A DNA stretch of 59,465 bases from Rhodocyclales bacterium (GCA_016192435.1 JACPUD010000118.1:1-59465), one strand, 5' to 3'; shown: positions 18,645 to 26,876, counted from the stretch's first letter. Notes: generated by a model not told the origin, from the letters alone. Made by a program: numbers and translations.

Positions 18645-19638
18645 GGTTCCTGCCATTTTCCTGGAGTTTCACCAGCGCAATTCGCGCCTGGTCGATTGTG
18701 CGCAGGGTTGCCAGCGCGCTTTGCCCGCTGGAGGCCAAAGGAGCGCCTCCCTCGAGGTGGCGATGCAACGCGTCAACTGCATGCCACTGGTAACGCTTCA
18801 AGTCTGTCGGCAGCACCTCCGCATCGTTTGCCAGAAGGCGATAGCCGGGCAGTGTCGGCTCGGCGCGTGCCCGCCTAAGTTCGATGCGGTGCCCGCCATC
18901 GCTGTAGCGCACGGTGCCCCCGGTGCCGACCAGATCGAAGCCGATGTGGCTGAAGCATTCCTCGCGCGCGGCGAGCAGCACCACGCGCGCCGCGCCAAAG
19001 CCAAGGCAGAGGTCGGGTTCGGGATCTTGTCCCTCCCATGTCCGACCGGCGTTCAGCACCTGAACCGGTCCGGCGTCGCCGAGCAAAAAGCTGAGAAGAT
19101 CGATGACGTGCGAGCCGTTGTTCAACAGGCCCTTGCTGTACCACGCGCAGCCCTTGTAGATTTCTCCCAGTGCCCCCTCCGCGATCGACTGCCACAAGGC
19201 GAGCACGCCCGGCTCGAAACGCCGCATGTAATTGACTGCCAAAGCACAGTTGCATTCCTCGGCGGCGGTCACCATTCGCGCGGCTTCGACGACATCTTGC
19301 GCGAGGGGCTTCTCGCAAAGCACGGCTACGGGCCGCAGCGCGATGATGTCCTGGAATGTCCGGAAATGCAGAGGCGTCGGCACGGCAATCGACCAGACCT
19401 CGGGCCGAATGCCGGCAGACCGCATCGCGGCGATATCGGTAAACGCGGGCACGTGGTAGTGCTGTTCGAACAACGCGCGACCGGCCTCGTCCGGATCGAT
19501 TCCCGCAACGAGGCTGTAGCCGGGATGTACGGCAAAAGCCCGGGCGTGGCTGGCCACCCGCTGGTCGTCCTGCGCGCCCATGTCGTAGCGCAGGCCGATA
19601 TTGCCCAGTCCGGCGATCGCAGCCGAAAAAACCTTCAT
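18637..19638 (-). CDS. Gfo/Idh/MocA-family NAD(P)-dependent oxidoreductase
   Basis: 333 aa from the ATG at 19636-19638, overlapping the spsF stop by four bases. The Rossmann loop is IAGLGNIGLRYD, followed by the family EKP motif (LCEKPLAQ) and VNYMRRFEP. The family oxidises or reduces sugar carbons, in glycan loci often C3 of NDP-sugars ahead of amination. It sits between the SpsF and the DegT genes. The partner aminotransferase downstream suggests the two-step making of an amino sugar. Product identity is inference. Confidence 0.85.
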   Translation of the reverse strand: MKVFSAAIAGLGNIGLRYDMGAQDDQRVASHARAFAVHPGYSLVAGIDPDEAGRALFEQHYHVPAFTDIAAMRSAGIRPEVWSIAVPTPLHFRTFQDIIALRPVAVLCEKPLAQDVVEAARMVTAAEECNCALAVNYMRRFEPGVLALWQSIAEGALGEIYKGCAWYSKGLLNNGSHVIDLLSFLLGDAGPVQVLNAGRTWEGQDPEPDLCLGFGAARVVLLAAREECFSHIGFDLVGTGGTVRYSDGGHRIELRRARAEPTLPGYRLLANDAEVLPTDLKRYQWHAVDALHRHLEGGAPLASSGQSALATLRTIDQARIALVKLQENGRNHD

Positions 19639-20396
19639 GCGTCGCCCTTGCGCTTGACGTGGCGGTTGATGGCGAGCCAATCGGGGTTGGCCTTCAGCAG
19701 GGCTACCGCTTCGCGGCAGCCGAAGCACGGATCGGCATCGCCAAAATGCTCGACTATCCGTTTTAGCAAGAGATAATCGGCCTCCTCGTCAAGACTGAGG
19801 TCTATCTCCGGCCAATGCTGGTCGGGCGGCGCAACGAGATAGACATGTGGAAAGGTATCGGGATGTCTGCGCATATGCAGAGTGACATGTTCGTGCTCCA
19901 GCGGGTCATCCGTCATCGACGCCGACCGGCGCAGGGTTTCGAGCCGATATACCTGCACCGCATAGCCGCCGGGAAAGGTGTGGACATGGCCGTTGGTGGC
20001 ATAGTCGCAGCGGTTGCTCAGAAACATGCGAATGGTTTGTTCGGTCAGCAGCGGATCGATCAACGGGCAATCGCCGGTGATATTGACCACGATGTCGGCA
20101 TGGGCGGCGTCGCCGGCGCCAAGCACCCGGTTCATGACATCGTGCTCGCTGCCGCGGAAGCACGTGACGCCATGCTGACGCGCAAATTCGGCCAGGGGCT
20201 CGTCGGCCGCATTGACCGTGGTGGCGATCACGATCTCCTCGATCGACGGAACGGACCTGAGGCGCTCGACCAGATGGCCAAGCAGCGGCCGGCCTGCGGC
20301 TGGCAGCAGGACCTTGCCGGGCAGCCGCGTCGAGGTCATGCGCGCCTCGACGATCGCCACGATCTTTCCATGGTTCTTCGTAGTCATGCCGGCCAT
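19635..20396 (-). CDS. SpsF-type cytidylyltransferase-like protein (first)
   Basis: 253 aa taking the ATG at 20394-20396; a TTG three codons earlier and an ATG three codons later are alternatives. It shows IVEARMTSTRLPGKVL (nucleotide-binding Arg/Lys-rich loop), VVNITGDCPLIDP and CDYATNGHVHTFPGGYAVQVY, the pattern of SpsF proteins, related to CMP-Kdo and CMP-NeuAc synthetases. It follows pseI directly, so it probably makes a CMP-nonulosonate. A paralogue at 26857 shares the same layout. No NeuA-like PseF is present in the window. Confidence 0.8.
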   Translation of the reverse strand: MAGMTTKNHGKIVAIVEARMTSTRLPGKVLLPAAGRPLLGHLVERLRSVPSIEEIVIATTVNAADEPLAEFARQHGVTCFRGSEHDVMNRVLGAGDAAHADIVVNITGDCPLIDPLLTEQTIRMFLSNRCDYATNGHVHTFPGGYAVQVYRLETLRRSASMTDDPLEHEHVTLHMRRHPDTFPHVYLVAPPDQHWPEIDLSLDEEADYLLLKRIVEHFGDADPCFGCREAVALLKANPDWLAINRHVKRKGDA

Positions 20397-20409
20397 CGGA
20401 ATCAATTGA

Positions 20410-21453
20410 TCAGCGTATGAGGTCCCACGCCATGGGCGTGCCCTTCTTTACCGCCCGTGTGACACGCTGGCCGAGCAGCAAATCGTAGTACTTTGGCGCG
20501 AGGCCATGGCCGGGCCGGATGCGGCGCAGGTTGGTGGCGGTGAGGATGTCGCCCGGCGCCAAGTCTTCCGCGATGTAAAGCGAACGCCGGCGCGTGCGGG
20601 CCTTTTCCTCCGCCTGGGTCGGCCCGTAGCGCACGCTACCCAGTGCCTGCCAAGCGCGTCCGGTTTCTGCCACCAGGCTCGCGAACTCTGCAGGCTCCGC
20701 CGAAAATGCCGAGTCCACCCCGCCCTCGGCGCGCGACAGGGTGAAGTGCTTCTCCACCACCGCGGCGCCGAAGGCGATCGCCGCAACGGCGGCGCCGATA
20801 CCCATCGTGTGATCCGACAATCCCACTTCACAGCCGAATAGCTCGCGCATGTGCGCGATCGTGCGGACGTTGGTGTTCTCGGGCGACGCGGGATAGGTGC
20901 TGGTGCACTTGAGCAGCACCAAGTCCGAGCATCCGCTCGCTCGCGCCGTGTCCACGGCTTCGGCGATCTCCCCGATCGTCGCCATCCCGCTCGAGATGAT
21001 CAGCGGCTTGCCTGTGCTTGCAGCCCTGCGGATCAGGGGCAGATCGGTACACTCGAAGGACGCGATCTTGTAGCAGGGCACGTCGAGCGTTTCAAGAAAC
21101 TCGATCGACGACTCGTCGAACGGCGAACTGAAGCAAGCCATGCCGCGCGCCTTCGCCCGCTCCATAATTGGAGCATGCCACTCCCAGGGCGTATAGGCCT
21201 GCTGGTAGAGTTCGTAGATCGACTGTCCGCTCCACAACGAGGCGGGATCGGCGATCGTGAATTCCCCCTCCGCCAGATCCAGTGTCATGGTGTCGGCGGT
21301 GTAAGTCTGCAGCTTGAGGGCATGGGCTCCGGCCGCGGCGGCCGCATCGACGATCGCGAGGGCGCGATCAAGCGACTGGTTGTGGTTGCCGGACATCTCC
21401 GCGATCACATAGGGCCTTGAGCCGACCCCAATTTCCACTCCGTCTATCTTCAT
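20410..21453 (-). CDS. pseI: Pseudaminic acid synthase
   Basis: 347 aa from the ATG at 21451-21453; a GTG three codons upstream is possible. The N-terminal TIM barrel starts YVIAEMSGNHNQSLDRAL and continues with LKLQTYTADTMTLD, FSSPFDESSIEFL, KIASFE and SGMATIGEI. The C-terminal SAF (antifreeze-like) domain is seen in LAPGDILTATNLRRIRPGHGL. The EMSGNHN and TADTMT signatures separate PseI from NeuB and LegI. It condenses 6-deoxy-AltdiNAc with phosphoenolpyruvate to give pseudaminic acid. A decayed neuB-like copy lies just upstream. Confidence 0.92.
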   Translation of the reverse strand: MKIDGVEIGVGSRPYVIAEMSGNHNQSLDRALAIVDAAAAAGAHALKLQTYTADTMTLDLAEGEFTIADPASLWSGQSIYELYQQAYTPWEWHAPIMERAKARGMACFSSPFDESSIEFLETLDVPCYKIASFECTDLPLIRRAASTGKPLIISSGMATIGEIAEAVDTARASGCSDLVLLKCTSTYPASPENTNVRTIAHMRELFGCEVGLSDHTMGIGAAVAAIAFGAAVVEKHFTLSRAEGGVDSAFSAEPAEFASLVAETGRAWQALGSVRYGPTQAEEKARTRRRSLYIAEDLAPGDILTATNLRRIRPGHGLAPKYYDLLLGQRVTRAVKKGTPMAWDLIR

Positions 21454-21462
21454 GAATGGCAC

Positions 21463-21788
21463 CGATTCACCGAGTAGTCGGCCGTCGATCCCCGGGGATC
21501 AGAGCGGTACCGGATCCATGTAGAGGGCCGTCGATAAGAATTCAATCCCCAGTTCACCGGCGCGACGCTTGAGTTCGAAGTGCCGTTCATCCGGCAGTTC
21601 AAGGCTGGCAAAGGTCTTGTAGACCGTATATTCAATTCAGACCCCGGCAGCTTTGGCAGCTCGCCGATTGACGAAGGCGCAGTCGAGGCTGCCGTTGTAG
21701 TTGAAGCCGACTTCGGAGATATTTAAGACGTGCTCAGCCATGCGTTTCTACCTCTTTCGTTTCGCCCCACGACCACAGCGGACGGAAT
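21463..21788. other. 326-bp gap without an intact gene
   Basis: Most of this gap is the neuB-like relic at 21499-21741. The remainder (21742-21788) carries the relic's ribosome-binding site and the 3' side of the LpxD-like gene. No terminator or promoter is clear. An open stretch of 61 codons at 21450-21635 is in a different frame and shows no similarity to anything recognised. Confidence 0.6.
21499..21741 (-). pseudogene. neuB/legI-like nonulosonate synthase relic
   Basis: Reading minus from the ATG at 21739-21741, with an AAAGAGG ribosome-binding site about 10 bases upstream, gives MAEHVLNISEVGFNYNGSLD and so on to a TGA at codon 35 (21637-21639). The same frame then continues for 45 codons with YKTFASLELPDERHFELKRR, AGELGIEFLSTALYMD and a second TGA at 21499. 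Both blocks match the N-terminal barrel of NeuB/LegI (ISEVGxNHNGS and K-x-LEL-x-D-x-xHxEL...GIEFLSTPFD), but the KFQTF segment between them and everything after residue ~100 are missing. It is too short and interrupted to be a working synthase. Confidence 0.82.
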
Positions 21789-22649
21789 TCATTTCTTGTC
21801 TCGGAGATATTGCAGCAATCGCCGCCGGTGCGATACCGCGAAGTTGCCCGAGACTTCGGCATCCTCAGCTACGTCGTCGATCACCACGCTGCCTGCCTTG
21901 ATGCTGGCGCGCGCGCCAATCCGCACATACTCGCGCACCGTCACCGAGGTCCCGATCCAGACCTCCTCGCCAACCTGAGCGCGTCGCGCAATCACGCAAT
22001 TGCCGGAGATCACGCAATTGCGCCCCAGGCTCACCTCGTGTCCGACAGTGCTGGCGATGCCGACGATGGCATTGTCGCCGATCACCGTCGGTTGCCCGGG
22101 ATGGATGGCGCGCACGACCACCGCGTTGGCGAGGATGGTCGCATTGCGGCCGATACTGACGGCACCGCGATGACGGATTCGACGGTTGTCACCGTCTTCG
22201 CGCAGATAGAGCAAGCCCTCGGCGCCGAGGATGGCTCCTGCGTCGATGAAACTGCCGTCACCCACCACCACGTCGTCCCTGACGATTACTCGTTCGGAGA
22301 TAACCACGCCACGACCGATCGAGGCCTTCGGTGAAACAAGTGCGGATGGGTGGATCATGGTTTCGCCCTTCGACGGCAACGGATCCAGGCGCTCGTGCAG
22401 GCGATAGAAAGCATTGCGAGGTTCGGCCTGGACAACCAGACCTTTTTCAGCTGACACCCGCGCTGCGAGTTCCGGTGCGACAAGTATGCAACTCACGTTG
22501 GCGTTGGCGTTGGCCATCGCCAAATAATGGACCGAGTCGCAATAGGCCAGTGTGGCGGGCGCGGCGCTATCGGCATGGCCCAACTCGGTGAAACGCCCAT
22601 CGCGTTTCACATCGTCAGGGCTGAAATAATCCGACAGGCGCTTTCCCAT
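21789..22649 (-). CDS. LpxD-like left-handed beta-helix acyltransferase
   Basis: 286 aa from the ATG at 22647-22649; the frame extends further upstream into the ACP gene. The N-terminal part (LSDYFSPDD..., then APATLAYCDSVHYLAMA) resembles the uridine-binding domain of LpxD. From about residue 95 hexapeptide repeats follow: IHPSALVSPKASIGRGVVISERVIV and further [LIV]-G-x4 turns, ending in a short basic helix. LpxD transfers 3-hydroxyacyl groups from ACP to an amino sugar. Here it is adjacent to a dedicated ACP and a KAS III, so transfer of a short acyl chain to the amino group of a nucleotide sugar is likely. Not in an lpx context. Confidence 0.82.
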   Translation of the reverse strand: MGKRLSDYFSPDDVKRDGRFTELGHADSAAPATLAYCDSVHYLAMANANANVSCILVAPELAARVSAEKGLVVQAEPRNAFYRLHERLDPLPSKGETMIHPSALVSPKASIGRGVVISERVIVRDDVVVGDGSFIDAGAILGAEGLLYLREDGDNRRIRHRGAVSIGRNATILANAVVVRAIHPGQPTVIGDNAIVGIASTVGHEVSLGRNCVISGNCVIARRAQVGEEVWIGTSVTVREYVRIGARASIKAGSVVIDDVAEDAEVSGNFAVSHRRRLLQYLRDKK

Positions 22650-22668
22650 GGAATACTGGATACGATAC

Positions 22669-22926
22669 TCAGGCCTGTCGGCCCAAGCTGGTGAGCTCGC
22701 GCTCGACCAAACGGGCAAGTTCATTCATGGTCATCACCGTGTCTATCTCGGCATCGGGGATCTTGATGTCGAAATGCTCCGTCACCATCAGCATGAGGGA
22801 CATTGCCTCGAGTGAGTCGATGCCTATATCGCCGAATTTGCGGTCCAGATCAGCCGCCTCCTTGATGGTGGCCTGGGCGTTCACCTCAAGCGCAATTCGA
22901 ACGAGGGTCTGTTGCAGTGGGGTCAT
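22669..22926 (-). CDS. Acyl carrier protein
   Basis: 85 aa from the ATG at 22924-22926. The phosphopantetheine attachment motif is GIDSLEAM with Ser38. The helix 1 and helix 3 sequences (LVRIALEV, ELARLVERELTSL) and the acidic DAEID stretch complete the four-helix ACP fold. It is distinct from the housekeeping acpP in sequence and position. It lies between the KAS III and the LpxD-like genes and should carry the acyl chain that they build and transfer. Spacing to KAS III is 23 bp. Confidence 0.9.
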   Translation of the reverse strand: MTPLQQTLVRIALEVNAQATIKEAADLDRKFGDIGIDSLEAMSLMLMVTEHFDIKIPDAEIDTVMTMNELARLVERELTSLGRQA

Positions 22927-22949
22927 GTGGTTCCTTGATCGATTCCGAG

Positions 22950-23885
22950 TTATTGCCGGCGGGTCAGCAGGCAGCTGGCCCAAGACAGCCCGACGCCAAA
23001 GCCGCTGAGGAGCATGCTGTGCAGCCGGGGATCGCCCAGGTGGCCCTGTAACAGCAATGGCAGCGAAGAAGATACTGTATTGCCCTGTCCGGCAAGGTTG
23101 AGTGACGCCTTGTCGGCGGGCAAGCCCAGGCGCTTGACCAGCTGGTCGACGATGAATTTGCTTCCCTGATGGAACAGGAACAGGTCGATGTCCGACGGGC
23201 TGAGCCCGACATCCTTCAGCAGGGCGTTGACTTGCGGTGGCACCGCGGTCGCGGAGAAGTTGAAGACTGCCCGACCGTTCATGTGCAGAACACCGCTGCG
23301 GTTCTCAAGCGCGCCGCCATCCTTGCCGCAGGTACCGAAACGGAACGGGCCGGGTACCCATGCACCGGAAGCGCCTCCGGTCTGCAGAAGCGTCGCGGTC
23401 GCAGCATCACCAAAGAGCAGCACGGTATTCTTGTCGTTAGGATCGATGATCTTGGAATATGGATCGGCGGTAAACAACAGCCCGCTCGACATATTGTTGT
23501 CGCGCATGAACGACTTGAGGACGGACAGGCCGTAGACGTAACCGGAGCAGCCCAGTGCCAAGTCGAAGCAGGCGCAATCCTGGGGCAGCCCGAGCTTGCC
23601 GTGCACGATGGCGGAAGTGTGGGGCAAGCCTGCACCATCCGGGTTCTGGGTGCAGACGACGAGGCAGTCGACGGCTTCGATGCGCCTCCCCAAGCGCGCC
23701 TCCAGATCCGCGAGAGCTTTGACGCACATGTCGGAGGTCTCCTCATCCGACGCCTTGCGCGAGACTTCCTCGACCCCCAGCTTGTCACGGATGAATTCGT
23801 CATCGATATCGAACTGCGCCTTCTTGGCGTAGTTCGACTCGCGTCCCGCCGGGATGTAGCTGCCAATATCAACAATGCACGTCAT
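22950..23885 (-). CDS. 3-oxoacyl-ACP synthase III-like protein
   Basis: 311 aa, ATG start overlapping the preceding stop by four bases. The thiolase fold carries the complete KAS III triad: Cys113 in LALGCSGYVYG, His239 in LFHQGSKF and Asn269 in GQGNTVSS. KAS III condenses an acyl-CoA with malonyl-ACP to give a 3-ketoacyl-ACP. With the ACP downstream, an acetoacetyl-ACP or longer product is expected. Similar genes occur in flagellin glycosylation islands of Pseudomonas. Whether it makes the acyl substituent of pseudaminic acid is inference. Confidence 0.88.
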   Translation of the reverse strand: MTCIVDIGSYIPAGRESNYAKKAQFDIDDEFIRDKLGVEEVSRKASDEETSDMCVKALADLEARLGRRIEAVDCLVVCTQNPDGAGLPHTSAIVHGKLGLPQDCACFDLALGCSGYVYGLSVLKSFMRDNNMSSGLLFTADPYSKIIDPNDKNTVLLFGDAATATLLQTGGASGAWVPGPFRFGTCGKDGGALENRSGVLHMNGRAVFNFSATAVPPQVNALLKDVGLSPSDIDLFLFHQGSKFIVDQLVKRLGLPADKASLNLAGQGNTVSSSLPLLLQGHLGDPRLHSMLLSGFGVGLSWASCLLTRRQ

Positions 23886-24490
23886 GATCCGACCGCTGAA
23901 AAATAGATATGGCCCAACAGGGTGCTCCCCACTCGAACGGCTGACTTGGTCAATCGATTTCCGAGAGTATTCAAGAGTTCCACTTGCAGATCATCCGCAT
24001 CGTCATCACTTAGCGGACGCTGCAGCTCCAGCTTGGTAAATGCCCAGCCGGTTGCACCGGGTAGCAAGGTGGTGTGCAAATGCTTGGTCAGGGATACCAA
24101 CACCTCGATGGTTGAGCATGGGGCTCCAAGCGCGGCGATGATGGCCCGCTCCTCGAGGCGGCTTCCGGCAATAATTTCGTCCTCGGGATAAGGTCGGCTC
24201 GACCGCACCGGGCGGTCGGTTTCGTTGAGCCAGCCTGATACGTCTCCGGCCAGCGAAAACTCGAGCCGGGCATTCTCGGGGCGGGGACAACGCTCCGCTC
24301 CGATGCTGTAAAGCAGATCGACCTGGTTGCGGGCAAATTCGTGCATCACCATTTTGAGCGGGCCGCGCACCTGTTGCGACATCACGCGTCCAAAATACTC
24401 CATGATGGCATTGTACATGTCGGTACCGTGCAGGTAGCTGCGCGCGCCCTTGTAGGCAAGCACGAGCGGCACAGTTTGATATTGACTCAC
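23882..24490 (-). CDS. Conserved-looking protein of unknown function
   Basis: 202 aa from a GTG start overlapping the pseG stop (GTGA). I do not recognise the family. No signal peptide or membrane helix is seen. Notable segments are LVLAYKGARSYLHGTDMYNAIMEYF near the N-terminus, KMVMHEFARNQVDL, ERAIIAALGAPCSTIEVLVSL, LLPGATGWAFTKLEL and a C-terminal VRVGSTLLGHIYFS. The alternating beta-rich C-terminus could suit a hot-dog or acyltransferase-like fold, but this is a guess. It lies between pseG and KAS III with 4-base overlaps on both sides, so it probably serves the acylated-sugar branch. Confidence 0.75.
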   Translation of the reverse strand: MSQYQTVPLVLAYKGARSYLHGTDMYNAIMEYFGRVMSQQVRGPLKMVMHEFARNQVDLLYSIGAERCPRPENARLEFSLAGDVSGWLNETDRPVRSSRPYPEDEIIAGSRLEERAIIAALGAPCSTIEVLVSLTKHLHTTLLPGATGWAFTKLELQRPLSDDDADDLQVELLNTLGNRLTKSAVRVGSTLLGHIYFSAVGS

Positions 24491-25557
24491 GACACCGGCT
24501 CCATGTCGGGATAAAGCTCCCTGACTATCCGTTCAGCACCCAGTCCATCGACGGATTCTCTGCCGAAGTTGGCCATCCGCTGGCGCAGTCCGGGGGCTCC
24601 CGCCAGGCCGAGAAGCTTGTCTCGGAGTTGGTCGGTGTCGAGTTGCTCAAGCGGTCCCAGGTCAATGGCGACCCCGGCACGTTCCAAAGCTTGCGAATTG
24701 GCGCGTTGATTGTCCGCGATCTGGATGACCAGCGCAGGCAGACCCAGCATGGCCGTCTCGAAGGTCGTGGTGCCGCCAGCGGTTATGGCAATGTCGGCTT
24801 TGGTCATGCGGCGCGCAACGTCCTTATCATCGAGCAGGAGATGCCCGCGAATGGCGGGATTCCGCTCGAGCCAGGAGCGAATCGATGGTATTTGCGGATT
24901 ATAGCTACTGCTCAGGATGGTGATCTCGAATTCGGTTGTCGTCCTCAGCGCCTCCAGGCAGGCCAGACAGGCGCCACGATCGTCGCCGCCGCCGAAGGTA
25001 AGCAACAGCCTGTTCGCCCGCAGGCTGATAGGCCGAGGCGCCCGCCACCGGAGAAATTCGTCGCGAAGAATTGCGTAGCGCGGACCGACTAGCAGGCGCG
25101 TTTCTGGACGGCGCTGCAGCGCGCGATAACGAGCTTCGTCGGCCGCCGCACTCATCGATACGACCCAGTCTGCCCACAAGGGCATGTTCGCCGCTCCGTC
25201 GAACTGAAGCCACCGAATCCCGGCATCCCGCAGCACACTCTGGTAGGCCTCATCCACTTGATAGTGGTCGACGATCAAACGATCCGCACCCGCGTTCAGG
25301 CAGTAGGCCGCGGTGCGGGCTGCGTCGGGTTCGCCCTGCAAGGTGGGATCGATCGGGACGCAGGCTTCGGCGATGTCACCGATTTCCAGGGCCGGGTCGA
25401 AGTCTTCCGTCTTTGCCAGGAAGTGGATCTCCGCACCCGCGGTGCGCAGTCGGCGCGCAAGCGTGGCGCAGCGGCGCAAATGGCCCAGTCCGACACGAGC
25501 GGAAGCGTCCGCCCGCAGCACAACCACCGACTTGCCATGTTCCCGCCCTCGACTCAC
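24487..25557 (-). CDS. pseG: UDP-2,4-diacetamido-2,4,6-trideoxy-beta-L-altropyranose hydrolase
   Basis: 356 aa, GTG start overlapping the aminotransferase stop (GTGA). A GT-B (MurG-like) fold with the PseG signatures LRADASARVGLGHLRRC at the N-terminus, VDHYQVDEAY, LLTFGGGDDRGA and AITAGGTTTFETAMLGLPALV. It removes UDP from UDP-6-deoxy-AltdiNAc before PseI condensation. The His and Gly residues of GLGHLRRC that bind the diphosphate are intact. It is coupled to the unknown 202-aa gene downstream. Confidence 0.88.
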   Translation of the reverse strand: MSRGREHGKSVVVLRADASARVGLGHLRRCATLARRLRTAGAEIHFLAKTEDFDPALEIGDIAEACVPIDPTLQGEPDAARTAAYCLNAGADRLIVDHYQVDEAYQSVLRDAGIRWLQFDGAANMPLWADWVVSMSAAADEARYRALQRRPETRLLVGPRYAILRDEFLRWRAPRPISLRANRLLLTFGGGDDRGACLACLEALRTTTEFEITILSSSYNPQIPSIRSWLERNPAIRGHLLLDDKDVARRMTKADIAITAGGTTTFETAMLGLPALVIQIADNQRANSQALERAGVAIDLGPLEQLDTDQLRDKLLGLAGAPGLRQRMANFGRESVDGLGAERIVRELYPDMEPVS

Positions 25558-26876
25558 GTGAGCCGCTTGAAACCAACTGCCGAGGGTTTGCCTTCCAGCC
25601 GCTCCTCCACCCGCCCATTGACCAGGGCAGTGGCGACCTCTGACAACACCGCGTCCGCGGCGACCAGATAAGCTTCCACGTGCTCCTTTTGATGGGCGTA
25701 CATCGCGTAGAAGGAATTCGATGCAAGGAATCCCTTTTCGAGCATCAACTGGACGAACAGGGCCTTGATGGATTGGGCGAGAGGATGGTCAAACGCAAAA
25801 TGGCTTAGCGGCGGGATGCCGCGTACGCTAGCCGGAAGGCGATGTTTGGCAAAAAGCGAACGCCAGCCGGCCTGAACAAGCTCGCCGATCGCGACAAGAT
25901 GTCCGCCGACATTCCGCTCACGGTGCTTCCGGAGAGTCGCCAGGGCAGCGGTCGGGCCCGTGCGCTCGGTCCAGCATGTGCTGCTGATGAAAGAACGCTG
26001 TGCAGCCTGCATGACGCGGCCCTTGCCAATGACGGCGCCGATCGGGTAGCCGTTGCCCAAAGCCTTTGAAAACACCGCAATATCAGGCTGGAGTCCCAGC
26101 CATAGATGGGCGCCCCCGCTATTCGTACGAAGACCGGCGGATATCTCGTCCACCACCAGCACGGCTCCAGCCTCGTTAGCCAATTGACGGGCACCCTGCA
26201 GGAATTCGTCGCCGGGATGCTCATTCCGGATTGGTTCCATGACGATGGCCGCAAGTTCGCCCTTGTTTCCGGTGACGATGTCCTTGAGGTCATCGAGCTT
26301 GCCGTAGCGAAAGGGCAGGGCCGTGCCCTTCAGACCAGCAGGAACGCCAGCCGGCTCAAGGCCCGGCAGCAGGTGAGTGCCAAGCTCGTTTCCGGTGCCG
26401 AGATTCGCCGCCAGGTACCAATCATGCCAGCCGTGGTAACCGCAGAAGGCAAGCTTGTCGCGCCCAGTATGAGCGCGCGCTATGCGTACCGCCAGCGCCA
26501 TCGACTCCCCGCCTGAACGGGTGTAGCGTGCCATTTCCGCCCACGGGTGAATCTCGCAGAGCAAATCGGCGAGTTCGACCTCTTCCGGGCAATTGAGCGA
26601 GGAACTGACCCCGCCCTTGATCGCCTCTATGACCGCAGCATCGACATCCGGATCGGCATAGCCGAGCACATTGGCACCGATGCCGCCTATGCTCATGTCA
26701 ATATAACGGTTGCCGTCCAGATCCCAAATCTCGGCTCCTTGTGCCCGGCTGTAATAGCCAGGCCAGACGCCCAGGCTGAACATATCCGGCCGCTTGGACA
26801 GCAGTTGAGTCATCCCAGGGATACGCAATCTGGCGCGCTCCTGCATTGCCAAGGATTCAGGAATTCGGCTTTTCAT
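25554..26876 (-). CDS. Class III aminotransferase (glutamate-1-semialdehyde aminotransferase-like)
   Basis: 440 aa from the ATG at 26874-26876; it overlaps the upstream SpsF gene by 20 bases. PLP-binding features are the GYHGWHDWY segment, DEISAGLR with the ring-N Asp, and the Schiff-base Lys in AVFSKALGNGYPIG. It resembles HemL in layout but sits in a glycan operon and has CGYHG and ISSTCWTERTGPTA variants, so it is unlikely to be the tetrapyrrole enzyme. It may aminate a sugar or acyl intermediate. Similar genes have been noticed in other pse/leg loci, but no function is known to me. Confidence 0.8.
   Translation of the reverse strand: MKSRIPESLAMQERARLRIPGMTQLLSKRPDMFSLGVWPGYYSRAQGAEIWDLDGNRYIDMSIGGIGANVLGYADPDVDAAVIEAIKGGVSSSLNCPEEVELADLLCEIHPWAEMARYTRSGGESMALAVRIARAHTGRDKLAFCGYHGWHDWYLAANLGTGNELGTHLLPGLEPAGVPAGLKGTALPFRYGKLDDLKDIVTGNKGELAAIVMEPIRNEHPGDEFLQGARQLANEAGAVLVVDEISAGLRTNSGGAHLWLGLQPDIAVFSKALGNGYPIGAVIGKGRVMQAAQRSFISSTCWTERTGPTAALATLRKHRERNVGGHLVAIGELVQAGWRSLFAKHRLPASVRGIPPLSHFAFDHPLAQSIKALFVQLMLEKGFLASNSFYAMYAHQKEHVEAYLVAADAVLSEVATALVNGRVEERLEGKPSAVGFKRLT

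Noticed and set aside
21450-21635. 61-codon minus-strand frame overlapping the neuB relic
   Set aside because: Different frame from the relic, no similarity, and it overlaps the pseI start.
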